Origin: an uncultured Erysipelotrichaceae bacterium
GTDB lineage: Bacteria > Bacillota_I > Bacilli_A > RFN20 > CAG-826
DNA: 64,000 bases
Assembly (NCBI GenBank): GCA_902787955.1
Contig: CADAIJ010000008.1
Coordinates: 23,169 to 87,168, forward strand
Direction of reading: 5' to 3'
The translations under genes and the position numbers were made by a program. How positions within the stretch are numbered: the first letter of the stretch is position 1; the number at the start of each line of letters is the position of its first letter. Below are positions 50,875-58,660 of this stretch, one piece after another. Under the pieces are notes generated by a model. That model saw nothing but the letters and a program-made list of their open reading frames with translations, was not told where the DNA came from and made no database searches.

Positions 50875-51258
50875 ATGAAAGGTGCATCCAAAGTATTTTA
50901 TATTATTGGTATCATTACTAACGTTATTTTAATCCTTGCTTGGGCTACTTTTATCATCATTCCAATCGTTGGTTTATCCAATGCAGAGTTTATTGATCAA
51001 ATTGCTAGCCAAAGCGGACAAAGCGCAGAATTTGTTAAGAGTGCTTTAACAGCATTATCAACCGTTTCTGGCGTTAGTATCGTCTTCTCCATTGTTGTCT
51101 TTGTTCTTTCTATTATTGCTATTAAACAACTCAACGATGGCAAAGGTAAAAAGTCTGCTCACGTTTTACTCCTCATTGGTGGTATCTTATCTTTAGATTT
51201 ATTCTATATTTTAGGATCCGCTTTCGGACTTGCCGCTGCCGCTAAAGATTCCAAATAA
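50875..51258 (+). CDS. Small four-helix membrane protein
   Basis: This 127-residue protein has three to four hydrophobic segments and a short extracytoplasmic loop DQIASQSGQSAEFVKSALTA. I recognise no family. The frame opens at 50842, but AAAGGAGAG lies 8 nt before the ATG at 50875 (MKGASKVFY), which is chosen. TTGCGA and TATCAT give a conventional promoter. It is monocistronic with a terminator behind. Confidence 0.78.
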   Translation: MKGASKVFYIIGIITNVILILAWATFIIIPIVGLSNAEFIDQIASQSGQSAEFVKSALTALSTVSGVSIVFSIVVFVLSIIAIKQLNDGKGKKSAHVLLLIGGILSLDLFYILGSAFGLAAAAKDSK

Positions 51259-51281
51259 TCTTTCGAAAATTACATAAAAAT

Positions 51282-51307
51282 ATCGGTCTTTATAGGCCGA
51301 TTTTTTT
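51282..51307 (+). terminator. Terminator of small membrane protein gene
   Basis: ATCGGTC pairs with GGCCGAT (one G-T pair) around TTTATA, then seven T residues. Confidence 0.88.
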
Positions 51308-51399
51308 ATTCAATATTTTTTCTTAAAATTATTAGTATATAATTATAGAGCAAATAAAAATAAGGGAGTATCTATAGATAAATTCCTAAATTCAACTTT

Positions 51400-51461
51400 T
51401 GGTTGAGTAACAAAATAAACAAACTAGTTAGCGTTTCAACAAATAAGTTATTACTCAACCA
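51400..51461 (+). promoter_or_regulatory. Long inverted repeat in the leader of the XRE regulator
   Basis: TGGTTGAGTAA (51400-51410) and TTACTCAACCA (51451-51461) are perfect 11-base inverted arms with a 40-base loop. TCAAC just before the first arm could instead pair with GTTGA inside it, so two folds compete. TATAAT near 51338 places the start of transcription about 150 nt before the ATG. The arms may act in RNA or as paired DNA binding sites for the encoded HTH protein. Confidence 0.5.
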
Positions 51462-51503
51462 CCATCTATTTATTAAATTTATTGCTGAGGAGGCATAAAG
51501 CTT

Positions 51504-52331
51504 ATGAAAAAAGAAACATTTGGTGAAAGACTTACCCGCTTAAGAAAAGCAAAAGGATTAACACAAGAAGATATCGCTTCAAAGGTGACTATTTCCCCTC
51601 AAGCTGTATCTAAATGGGAGAATGATATTTCTTCTCCAGATATAAATACCTTATTAACTTTATCTGAACTTCTTGATGTATCTTTAGATGAATTACTTGG
51701 AAAAGAATCTAAAGAAGAAGTAAAAGAGGAAAATAATGAAGAATCTAAAGAAACCTCAAAAGAAGACGTTAAAGCTGAAGAAGAAACTGAAACTGTTGAA
51801 GCTGAAGTAGTGGACGACGATGATGACGACGATGATGATGACGATGATGATGACGATGATGATGACGATGATGACACTGTCACTATTAATAACGATGGGA
51901 TTCATGTCAAAAATAAAAACAAAGAAGTTCACATCGATAAAAACGGCATCACTGTAAACGGCGAAAAGAAACAATTTGGTCCAGGCAAAATTGAAAAAGA
52001 GACTTGGGCACTATCCGGCATCCTTCTTGGAGTCGCTCTTATCGCTTATGTAATATTAGGTGTTTTATGGACAGATCAAAATATGGGTTGGAAGTCCATG
52101 TGGATTGTTATCTTTATTCCATTTATCATATCTTCATTTGTAAATGCGATTAGAAAGAAAAGATTCTGTGATTTCCTTTATCCTTTCTTAGTAACCTTCA
52201 CTTATCTCTTACTTGGTTTCCTAGGAAGTTATCTTAATTTCCGTTCCTGGGATTTATATTGGTTCTTATTTATTACTATCCCAGCCTATTATATGATCTT
52301 CGGTGAAATTGATCGCCACATCAAAAGATAG
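51504..52331 (+). CDS. XRE-family regulator with poly-aspartate linker and membrane domain
   Basis: Residues 8-62 are a Cro/CI-type helix-turn-helix (GERLTRLRKAKGLTQEDIAS, then SPQAVSKWENDISSPD). Residues 63-103 are very acidic, followed by 21 consecutive Asp (104-124). A short repeat of beta type follows (TVTINNDGIHVKNK, VHIDKNGITVNG), then four membrane helices (about 172-268). DNA-binding proteins tethered to the membrane in this way often respond to envelope stress in Firmicutes, but the signal here is unknown. GAGGAGG precedes the ATG. The poly-Asp tract is encoded by mixed GAT and GAC codons, so it is not a simple trinucleotide expansion. Confidence 0.85.
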   Translation: MKKETFGERLTRLRKAKGLTQEDIASKVTISPQAVSKWENDISSPDINTLLTLSELLDVSLDELLGKESKEEVKEENNEESKETSKEDVKAEEETETVEAEVVDDDDDDDDDDDDDDDDDDDDDTVTINNDGIHVKNKNKEVHIDKNGITVNGEKKQFGPGKIEKETWALSGILLGVALIAYVILGVLWTDQNMGWKSMWIVIFIPFIISSFVNAIRKKRFCDFLYPFLVTFTYLLLGFLGSYLNFRSWDLYWFLFITIPAYYMIFGEIDRHIKR

Positions 52332-52354
52332 GTAAGTAAATACTAAGTATTTAA

Positions 52355-52379
52355 AAAGGCTAGCATCACTAGCCTTTAT
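52355..52379. terminator. Bidirectional terminator
   Basis: AAAGGCTAG pairs with CTAGCCTTT around CATCA, with T-rich sequence on the plus strand and T-rich sequence on the opposite side as well. It separates two convergent genes. Confidence 0.75.
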
Positions 52380-52387
52380 TCATATTA

Positions 52388-52981
52388 TTAAGAAGCAGGT
52401 GGGGCAAAGCTTTGAATGATTACTGGAATAATTTGAACGCAGTCAATTACTAATAATGCTAAAGCGCCTAAAACAAGAAGAATAGAGAAGATAGCAACAA
52501 CAATCGAGATAATTTTACCAATTTTGGATAAGTTGTCTTTATGTTCAAGTTCTCTAATACTCTTTAAGTTATCGTTAGCAATTTTAAATGAAATAAAGAA
52601 TAACCATGGAAGCACTAATAAAAGTCCTAAGAAGACATAGATAGTAGGCTTAATTTCGGTTTCAATTACTTCACAATCTTTCTTAAGAAGCATTTGAACA
52701 ACGATAACTGCGATAATTAAAACAATCATGACAAAAGCAGCGACGATAGAACGGGCTAATTTTGTATTGTTTGGCGCGTATGTTTTTTCTTTAACTTCTA
52801 AATAAGAAACATCACTTTCGTTAACGTTACGGTTATTAGAATCATTTAAATAACTGTAATTATTATGACGGATAGCGGTTTCTTCATCTTTAAAGACATG
52901 TCCACATTTAATACATGCGACATGTTCCATACCTTCTTTATTGCCACAGACTGGGCAAGATTTTCTAGTTGCTACACCCAT
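52388..52981 (-). CDS. Zinc-ribbon membrane protein
   Basis: The N-terminus is a four-cysteine zinc ribbon (KSCPVCGNKEGMEHVACIKC, residues 7-26). A polar linker and three hydrophobic segments (about 75-100, 112-135, 160-195) follow. Its function is unknown. The frame opens at 52999, but TGC-TAACAT (52990-52998) lies inside that stretch and ends 8 nt before the ATG at 52981. The shorter form (MGVATRKSCPVCG, 197 residues) fits zinc-ribbon proteins that begin directly with the ribbon, and is leaderless. Confidence 0.78.
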   Translation of the reverse strand: MGVATRKSCPVCGNKEGMEHVACIKCGHVFKDEETAIRHNNYSYLNDSNNRNVNESDVSYLEVKEKTYAPNNTKLARSIVAAFVMIVLIIAVIVVQMLLKKDCEVIETEIKPTIYVFLGLLLVLPWLFFISFKIANDNLKSIRELEHKDNLSKIGKIISIVVAIFSILLVLGALALLVIDCVQIIPVIIQSFAPPAS

Positions 52982-53085
52982 GATTATTAATGTTAGCATT
53001 AAAATTTCGATATTTAAATATAAATGAGTTTATTTTATTCTCTTAATGAATAACTACTTTCAAAATAGGGTATATAATAACTACT

Positions 53086-53427
53086 ATGGATACATTTAAA
53101 ATCATTGAAGAGCTTGAGCATAAAATTAATGACGAAAAAGCTAAAATTAAAAAGAACAAACTTATGATTCTTATCTTATTAATTATAAGTGGTGTCTTTT
53201 TAATCCCTTTTATCGTATTTCTCATCTTATTTATAAATAATAACGACAAGATGAATTTAATTATCTCCGTTGTTTTTCTTTCAATATCTTTATTATCTAT
53301 TTCAGGCGCAATGTTATTTTATTATTCTTATAAAGCAAATCTTAAGTCACTTCATATGATGGAAGAAGCACTTAAGTCTTGGCATCATCGTAAGTCAAAG
53401 ATAAGTGAACCCTTAAGAGTTAAATAG
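53086..53427 (+). CDS. Small membrane protein with N-terminal coiled coil
   Basis: This 113-residue protein starts with an amphipathic, charged helix (MDTFKIIEELEHKINDEKAK). Two membrane helices follow (about 27-50 and 58-83) and then a basic C-terminus (HHRKSKISEPLRVK). I recognise no family. TATAAT (53073-53078) ends 7 nt before the ATG with no ribosome site. The start and this promoter support each other, so the gene is likely real in spite of its size. Confidence 0.7.
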   Translation: MDTFKIIEELEHKINDEKAKIKKNKLMILILLIISGVFLIPFIVFLILFINNNDKMNLIISVVFLSISLLSISGAMLFYYSYKANLKSLHMMEEALKSWHHRKSKISEPLRVK

Positions 53428-53435
53428 AACAAAAA

Positions 53436-53462
53436 AAGAAGCGCACAAGTCGCTTCTTTTTA
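53436..53462. terminator. Bidirectional terminator
   Basis: AAGAAGCG (53436-53443) pairs with CGCTTCTT (53451-53458), flanked by A and T runs on both sides. It serves the two convergent genes. Confidence 0.88.
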
Positions 53463-53476
53463 ATCTAATCCGTTAA

Positions 53477-53740
53477 TTATTTGGATTTAATACGGCCTTT
53501 GTTAGCGCCTTTTGAAGCGTGAACAAGAACGGTACCACCTTGATTATCTGCCATCTTGTTACAGTATTCAAGGCCTTCTTTTTGGGTGTCAAATAATTTA
53601 ATTACTTTGTCACCACCAGCAAACTTAACAGCCCATTTGCCATCTTCTCTTTTGGAAAGATGATAAACTCTCTTACTGTCTTTGCTTGGACCAACTTTCT
53701 TTGGTTCTGGTTTCTTTGGTTCAGGTTTTTTCGCTGCCAT
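53477..53740 (-). CDS. DUF2188-domain small protein
   Basis: This 87-residue protein has a Lys/Pro-rich tail at the N-terminus (KKPEPKKPEPKK) and then a DUF2188 domain: VYHLSKREDGKWAVKFAGGD, TQKEGLEYCNKMADNQGGTV and HASKGANKGRI. The domain is common as a short stand-alone protein in Firmicutes and has no known role. The strong positive charge would fit nucleic-acid binding. A good GGAGGA site precedes the ATG. Confidence 0.85.
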   Translation of the reverse strand: MAAKKPEPKKPEPKKVGPSKDSKRVYHLSKREDGKWAVKFAGGDKVIKLFDTQKEGLEYCNKMADNQGGTVLVHASKGANKGRIKSK

Positions 53741-53819
53741 AATAATCCTCCGCGTTAATTTAATAACAAATCTATTTTAGTTAATTATTTCTAAAAAATA
53801 CATATAAAATCAAAAAATA

Positions 53820-54953
53820 TTATAAATAATCGCTTAAATATAGCCCAGAAGCGATAGCCCACATAAGGTTATATCCGCCACAAGGTGCGTCAACATCGAG
53901 CACTTCTCCGATAAAATAAACATGCTTTTCAATATTACTTTCTAGCTTATTATTTACATCTTTTAAAGATACTCCCCCGATAGTTACTTGGGAGTATTCA
54001 AAACCACTTAATGAATCGAAATGACATTTAAAAGATTTGATGCGATCTAATAGCTTAATTCCGGTTAGATTTTCTTTCTTAATTCTTTCACTAATTAAAG
54101 GATGAATATAAGCATCTAATAGTACATCTGCTTTATTAAAAGATAAGAAGATACCTAAGTCATCTTTAGAAATTTCTGGTAGGAAGTCCAATGAAATCTC
54201 GTATTTAGCATTTAAATCATGAGCGATTATTCTTGATGCATTAAAGATTACAATCCCAGATAAACCATGTTTTTTAAATAAGATTTCGCCTTTTTCTTTA
54301 AAGACAATTTTATTATTTTTTCGAACTGTAACTTCACCTTTAACTCTAGTTCCATCAAGTTCTTTAAATGATTCTTTTGTAACAATTGGACATAGTCCAG
54401 GTTCAAGTTTATTAATACGGTAGTGGTGGTCATTTAAGATATCAAAGATACTTCCATCACTTCCAAGTTTTGGATTTGATTTTCCACCAGTTGCGATAAC
54501 TAAACGATCCACTTTTAGACTACGATCACTTAAGTAGATATCAATATCCTTATCATTAACGGAATAATCTTCAATATTCGCATTATAAATTACTTTAATC
54601 TTCGCGGCTTCTATAGCCTTTATTAGTGCGTTTCGAACGGTAACCGCTGATTCAGAAATAGGATAAGCAAGATTACCTACTAACTTAGTTTTGATATTTA
54701 ATGAATCTAAGAATTTCTCTTGAGTCTCATAATCATATCTTTCAAGTATCCCTGAAATAAAATCATCATTATAGATTCCTTTAAGCGAGGAATTATTTCC
54801 AATATTACATTTCCCATTCCCGGTCGCTAAAACCTTCTTAAGTGGGGAATCTAAATGCTCTAAGATAATGATTTCATCTTTTGGATGGGCTCTTTTATAG
54901 GCAATCGAAAAGATAGCCCCTGATACTCCAAAACCGATAACTGCGATTCTCAT
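53820..54953 (-). CDS. HI0933-family flavoprotein (NAD(P)/FAD-dependent oxidoreductase)
   Basis: This is an FAD-binding protein of the HI0933/YhiN/BaiN-like family. The dinucleotide fold is IAVIGFGVSGAIFSIAY (residues 3-19), followed by the family motif LATGNGKCNIGNNS (about 43-56), RLVIATGGKSNPKLGSDG (about 129-146) and the C-terminal FAD segment GEVLDVDAPCGGYNLMWAI (about 350-368). Length 377 is slightly short for the family. The substrate is unknown. TATAGA or TATATA on the minus strand ends 6-8 nt before the ATG and there is no ribosome site, so a leaderless message is likely. Confidence 0.9.
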   Translation of the reverse strand: MRIAVIGFGVSGAIFSIAYKRAHPKDEIIILEHLDSPLKKVLATGNGKCNIGNNSSLKGIYNDDFISGILERYDYETQEKFLDSLNIKTKLVGNLAYPISESAVTVRNALIKAIEAAKIKVIYNANIEDYSVNDKDIDIYLSDRSLKVDRLVIATGGKSNPKLGSDGSIFDILNDHHYRINKLEPGLCPIVTKESFKELDGTRVKGEVTVRKNNKIVFKEKGEILFKKHGLSGIVIFNASRIIAHDLNAKYEISLDFLPEISKDDLGIFLSFNKADVLLDAYIHPLISERIKKENLTGIKLLDRIKSFKCHFDSLSGFEYSQVTIGGVSLKDVNNKLESNIEKHVYFIGEVLDVDAPCGGYNLMWAIASGLYLSDYL

Positions 54954-54987
54954 AACAATTCTATATATTACTAAATATATTAATTAA

Positions 54988-55015
54988 TTGCATTAAACGA
55001 ACAATTTTTTATAAT
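54988..55015 (+). promoter_or_regulatory. Promoter of tRNA-Arg
   Basis: TTGCAT (54988-54993), a 16-base spacer and TATAAT (55010-55015), 12 nt before the tRNA. Confidence 0.75.
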
Positions 55016-55027
55016 GTTTATCTAGAT

Positions 55028-55104
55028 GCGCCAATAGCTCAACTGGATAGAGTATCTGACTTCGAATCAGAGGGTTGAGGGTTCGATTCCTTCTTGGCGC
55101 GCCA
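55028..55104 (+). tRNA. tRNA-Arg (anticodon TCG)
   Basis: Acceptor GCGCCAA/TTGGCGC, anticodon stem TCTGA/TCAGA with loop CTTCGAA, T arm with GTTCGATTC, discriminator G and encoded CCA. Confidence 0.95.
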
Positions 55105-55118
55105 GAAAAATTATAGAG

Positions 55119-55145
55119 ATTGATGCGATAGTATCAATTTTTTTA
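55119..55145 (+). terminator. Terminator after tRNA-Arg
   Basis: ATTGAT pairs with ATCAAT around an eight-base loop, followed by a run of T. Confidence 0.75.
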
Positions 55146-55216
55146 TTTTTATCGCATTAATAAAAACTCAATATAAGTAGTCTTATTTTATAAACCTATG
55201 TATAATAACGTTAAAT

Positions 55217-56872
55217 ATGAAATTTTTTAATTTTCATTCTATAAGAACAAAAATTACTTTAATTAGTATCGTCTCAATCATTGCGGCGATTTTTGTTACA
55301 TCCATAGTTAGTTCCGTTTATATTGCAAATTTTGGTCATGAAACTGTTGAACAATCTATGATTCTTTTATGTGAAACTGGTAAAAATAACATCAACTATT
55401 ATTTAAAGAGCGTTGAACAATCCGTTAATACTGTTTCCACTTTTATTGATGAAAAACTCGATGAGATTCCTGATAGTGATTTTAATACTGAACTATCTAA
55501 TCACATGGATGAAGCTAAAGAATTTTTCCTTGATTCAAGTGAAAACACCAACGGTGTCTTAACTTTCTATTATCGTATTGATCCTGAAATTAGTGCTGTC
55601 ACTAACGAATTAGGTTTCTGGTATACAAACCTTGATGGTAAAGGCTTTATCGAGCACGAAGTTACCGATATTAGTGATGATAAAAATGAGTGCATATGGT
55701 TTTATGAACCAAAAGAATCAGGTAAACCTGTTTGGTTATCTCCTTATGTCACTGATAACTTAGATGAAATTGTTATTTCCTATAACATCCCTGTTTACCG
55801 CAAAAATAGCTTTGTTGGAGTGGTGGGAATAGAAATTAGCTATCACACCTTAGGTGAACAAATCAAAAATATTAAAGTTTTAAAATCTGGCTTTGCTTAT
55901 ATTATTGAAGATTCCGATGTAAGTATTATCTACCATCCATACATTGATATTTTAAGTATTCCAGTTGAGAAAAGACCAAGTATTCCTGAAGGCTTTTATG
56001 ATAAATTTGTCAAAGATGAACATCATATTCTTTATGTTTTTGAAGGCGTTACTAAACATTCCTACTGGCTGCATCTAAGCAATAACATGAGTATTGTTGT
56101 TTGTGTTCCACAAACGGAAATTGACAATACCTGGCAGATTATTGTTTGGCAAATTGTTATCGCTGCAATAGTAGTAATTGTAGTTATAGGTGTTATTACC
56201 GCACTTGTAACACAAAGATTTACAAAACCACTTAAAGAACTTACTAATGCTGCTCAAGAAATCTCTAAAGGTAATTACGACGTTGAACTTAAGAGTAATA
56301 GCAATGATGAAATAGGTGTTTTAACTAAAACCATGAACAAACTCATTGATGATTTAAGTTCCTATATTGGTGACTTAAATGATCTAGCCTATTCTGATGC
56401 TTTAACTCAAGTTAAGAACAAGAGTTCATTTGATATTGCCTTGAAAGAAATTCAAAAACGCATTGATAAAAAAGAAAATATTGAGTTTGCTATTGCAATG
56501 TTTGACTGCGATGGATTAAAACAAATCAATGATAAATATGGCCATGATAAAGGCAATATCTATCTTAAAAACGCTTCTATTCTTATGAGAAAAATATTTA
56601 CTCATAGCGATATTTACCGTATCGGTGGGGATGAATTCGTTTCTATCCTCTTTGATGAAGACTATAAAAATCGAGAAAAACTTCAACAATTATTCTATGA
56701 GCAAAGTTTAGAAATTTCTAAACGCGCTAAAGAGGGCTGGGAAAAAGTTAATGTTTCAGTTGGTATCGCTGCTTACGATAAACAAATTGATTCTTATGCC
56801 GATGATGTCTTAATTCACGCTGACCACTTAATGTATGCTTCTAAGCGTGAAAGAAAACGCAAAGGTTATTAA
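55217..56872 (+). CDS. Cache-HAMP-GGDEF diguanylate cyclase
   Basis: This is a transmembrane receptor cyclase. Residues 12-34 are the first membrane helix. An extracytoplasmic dCache-type domain follows (about 38-300, with LGFWYTNLDGKGFIEHEV and WLSPYVTDNL, both typical). The second helix is at about 303-332, then a HAMP domain (about 333-388, TKPLKELTNAAQEISKGNYD). The GGDEF domain has FDCDGLKQINDKYGHDKG and the intact loop RIGGDEF (about 468-474). It should make c-di-GMP on binding a small ligand such as an amino or carboxylic acid. TATAAT (55201-55206) ends 10 nt before the ATG and no ribosome site is seen. Confidence 0.94.
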   Translation: MKFFNFHSIRTKITLISIVSIIAAIFVTSIVSSVYIANFGHETVEQSMILLCETGKNNINYYLKSVEQSVNTVSTFIDEKLDEIPDSDFNTELSNHMDEAKEFFLDSSENTNGVLTFYYRIDPEISAVTNELGFWYTNLDGKGFIEHEVTDISDDKNECIWFYEPKESGKPVWLSPYVTDNLDEIVISYNIPVYRKNSFVGVVGIEISYHTLGEQIKNIKVLKSGFAYIIEDSDVSIIYHPYIDILSIPVEKRPSIPEGFYDKFVKDEHHILYVFEGVTKHSYWLHLSNNMSIVVCVPQTEIDNTWQIIVWQIVIAAIVVIVVIGVITALVTQRFTKPLKELTNAAQEISKGNYDVELKSNSNDEIGVLTKTMNKLIDDLSSYIGDLNDLAYSDALTQVKNKSSFDIALKEIQKRIDKKENIEFAIAMFDCDGLKQINDKYGHDKGNIYLKNASILMRKIFTHSDIYRIGGDEFVSILFDEDYKNREKLQQLFYEQSLEISKRAKEGWEKVNVSVGIAAYDKQIDSYADDVLIHADHLMYASKRERKRKGY

Positions 56873-56885
56873 TCTAAATAATTGA

Positions 56886-56913
56886 AAAGGCACATGGTTA
56901 ACGTGTGCCTTTA
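56886..56913. terminator. Terminator between convergent genes
   Basis: AAAGGCACA pairs with TGTGCCTTT around a nine-base loop, with A/T-rich flanks on both sides. Confidence 0.82.
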
Positions 56914-56931
56914 TAATTTACAAATTATATA

Positions 56932-57957
56932 TTACCATCTATTCTTAACTTTTTCGGCAAAGCCAAGAAGGCTATTAAGTTTATAAGTTTCGTCACCAAC
57001 TTTAATCGTTCCACTAAAATAGCCAAAGACTTGATGCTGATTACTTTGAATAATTAAAGCGTTTGTATTTGAATAACGATCAATCGTAGGCCTAAATATT
57101 AAATTAATATCTCCTGACTTAGAGGTGAATGTCCATTCCTTCATAAAATCATCTTTACCCTTGTTATCTTTTGGAATGTTAAAAGTAACATCTTCTAACT
57201 TATAGGCTTTATCATCAAAGAAGAACATGTTTTCACTTGCAGCGCTTGTATCACCAAAACCATAGCCAAGATTAAAACCAATATTATGTCCATCTTGTTT
57301 GGCGTTTAAGCTAGACCAGTACCAAGTATTGGAATAAGTCCAAACACCTCTTCCCCAGTCTAAAACACCTAAAGTATTCTCTAATTTGAATTCGTGCTTA
57401 ATACCTCCAAATGAAAATATGCCAGAACCTATTAATAAATTAATCTTTTGGTTATAGTAGAAGTGTCTTTTCTTTTTAAATGGAGTGGCAATAACCATTG
57501 AATCATCTAAAGAGTTTTCTAATATAATATCGCAGGTAAAGTTTTTACCTTTAACAACATTTTTCATTGAACAAAGAAGATGTCTTTTACCGTTTTTATT
57601 TTCAAATAGCATGTCGTAATTCTTGCTTTTTATGCTTACATTTCCTGTTTCAGATGAAGAAGGGAAAGCAACCTTACCAAATGTGAGCCAAGTTATATAT
57701 GATTTAGTAACATCTTTGTTATTCTTAAAATCTAATACTGAAATAGAGGCCATTCCCATATATGAATTATCATCGATAGTTAACGCGATTCCATATTCAT
57801 CATCATGGATATAATAATAATCCCATTCTTTGATCCTAGTTTTAAGTCCTTTAATTGAGTTTCTAGAATAATCTTTAACCAATTTAAACGCGTAACCACC
57901 TTCAGTTAAATTACCTTTTTCATCTAAAAGTGGTCCTTTTTCTAACATCTTCTGCAT
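56932..57957 (-). CDS. DUF2804-family protein
   Basis: This is a cytosolic protein of unknown function with a beta-sandwich-like composition. It starts with the family pattern EKGPLLDEKGNLTEGGYAF and has LGVLDWGRGVWTYSNTWYWS (about 205-224) and FNLGYGFGDTSAASEN, both typical of DUF2804. The frame opens at 58080, but the added 41 residues look unlike the family and overlap the promoter of the divergent ArsR gene. AGAGGT lies 8 nt before the ATG at 57957 (MQKMLEKG), which is chosen, giving 341 residues. Confidence 0.82.
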   Translation of the reverse strand: MQKMLEKGPLLDEKGNLTEGGYAFKLVKDYSRNSIKGLKTRIKEWDYYYIHDDEYGIALTIDDNSYMGMASISVLDFKNNKDVTKSYITWLTFGKVAFPSSSETGNVSIKSKNYDMLFENKNGKRHLLCSMKNVVKGKNFTCDIILENSLDDSMVIATPFKKKRHFYYNQKINLLIGSGIFSFGGIKHEFKLENTLGVLDWGRGVWTYSNTWYWSSLNAKQDGHNIGFNLGYGFGDTSAASENMFFFDDKAYKLEDVTFNIPKDNKGKDDFMKEWTFTSKSGDINLIFRPTIDRYSNTNALIIQSNQHQVFGYFSGTIKVGDETYKLNSLLGFAEKVKNRW

Positions 57958-58064
57958 AAGTTTTACCTCTAAAATTATTAAAACACAGATTAAAAACACT
58001 CTCAATTTGAAGTTGCATTCATAAAAATATCTCAAAGAGATAAGTAAACATTTTATCAAAACAC

Positions 58065-58094
58065 TTGAATAATTGCTCAAATGTTCAATATAAT
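58065..58094 (+). promoter_or_regulatory. Metal-responsive promoter/operator of arsR-hma-cadA operon
   Basis: TTGAAT (58065-58070) and TATAAT (58089-58094), 18-base spacer. A 16-base palindrome TTGAATAATTGCTCAA (58065-58080), matching at 12 positions with central AATT, covers the -35 box, as expected for an ArsR/SmtB repressor site. Confidence 0.6.
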
Positions 58095-58119
58095 ATTAGA
58101 CGTCGAAAGGAGAAAGTTT

Positions 58120-58431
58120 ATGGAAAATACAAACATCGAAAACGTTCTTGAAATTGATGACTATATTGAGGATATGGCTAATCTATTCAAAATCTTAGGA
58201 GATATGACTAGAACTAAAATCTTATCTTGTTTAGAAAAAGGAGAATTTAATGTTTCTAATCTCTCTTCTTTAGTGGGTTTACCAATAAGCGCTATCTCTC
58301 ATCAACTTAGAATCCTTAGACAAGCAAAACTAATTAAACCTAAAAAAGTAGGGAAGGAAGTTATCTATTCATTAGATGATGACCATGTCTCTCAAATATT
58401 CAAATGTGCGTTAGAACACGTCAAGGAGTAA
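58120..58431 (+). CDS. ArsR/SmtB-family metal-sensing repressor
   Basis: This is a winged-helix repressor (103 residues) that controls the export operon. The HTH is NVSNLSSLVGLPISAISHQL (about 44-63). The alpha-5 sensor site is complete: Asp87, His89, His100 and Glu103 in DDHVSQIFKCALEHVKE have exactly the D-x-H-x10-H-x2-E spacing of SmtB and CzrA, which sense zinc. The CadC-type alpha-3 cysteine motif is absent. The frame opens at 58081, but AAAGGAG lies before the ATG at 58120, which is chosen. The message starts about 20 bases upstream, downstream of the palindromic operator. Confidence 0.9.
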   Translation: MENTNIENVLEIDDYIEDMANLFKILGDMTRTKILSCLEKGEFNVSNLSSLVGLPISAISHQLRILRQAKLIKPKKVGKEVIYSLDDDHVSQIFKCALEHVKE

Positions 58432-58437
58432 ATAAAT

Positions 58438-58656
58438 ATGAAAAAGACATACAAAGTAGAAGTAGATTGTGCCGTATGCGCAACAAAGATTGAATCAGCT
58501 ATTAGTAAAATTGATGAAGTTAAAAGCTGCACTGTAAATTTTATGACTCAAAAAATGGTTGTCGAATATGATGACACCGTCAATGAAAAATCATTATTTA
58601 AACAAATTAAGAAAGTAGGCCGTAAAGTAGATTCGGATTTCGAGGTAATTGAATAG
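58438..58656 (+). CDS. Stand-alone heavy-metal-associated (HMA) domain protein
   Basis: This 72-residue ferredoxin-like domain has the metal-binding VDCAVCATKIESAISKI motif (CxxC; the preceding Asp is common in zinc/cadmium-type domains). VKSCTVNFMTQKMVVEYDD completes the fold. In most relatives it is fused to the N-terminus of the P1B ATPase; here it is a separate gene directly before an ATPase that lacks it. It should deliver metal to the pump or regulate it. A ribosome site AAGGAG overlaps the end of arsR. Confidence 0.92.
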   Translation: MKKTYKVEVDCAVCATKIESAISKIDEVKSCTVNFMTQKMVVEYDDTVNEKSLFKQIKKVGRKVDSDFEVIE

Positions 58657-58660
58657 AATT

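Noticed and set aside
51599..51883. Ser-rich frame opposite the poly-Asp tract
   Set aside because: Shadow of the GAT/GAC run in the XRE gene.
58081..58119. Upstream start of the ArsR gene at 58081
   Set aside because: It would lie over the -10 box; AAAGGAG directly serves the ATG at 58120 and the extra residues are unlike the family.
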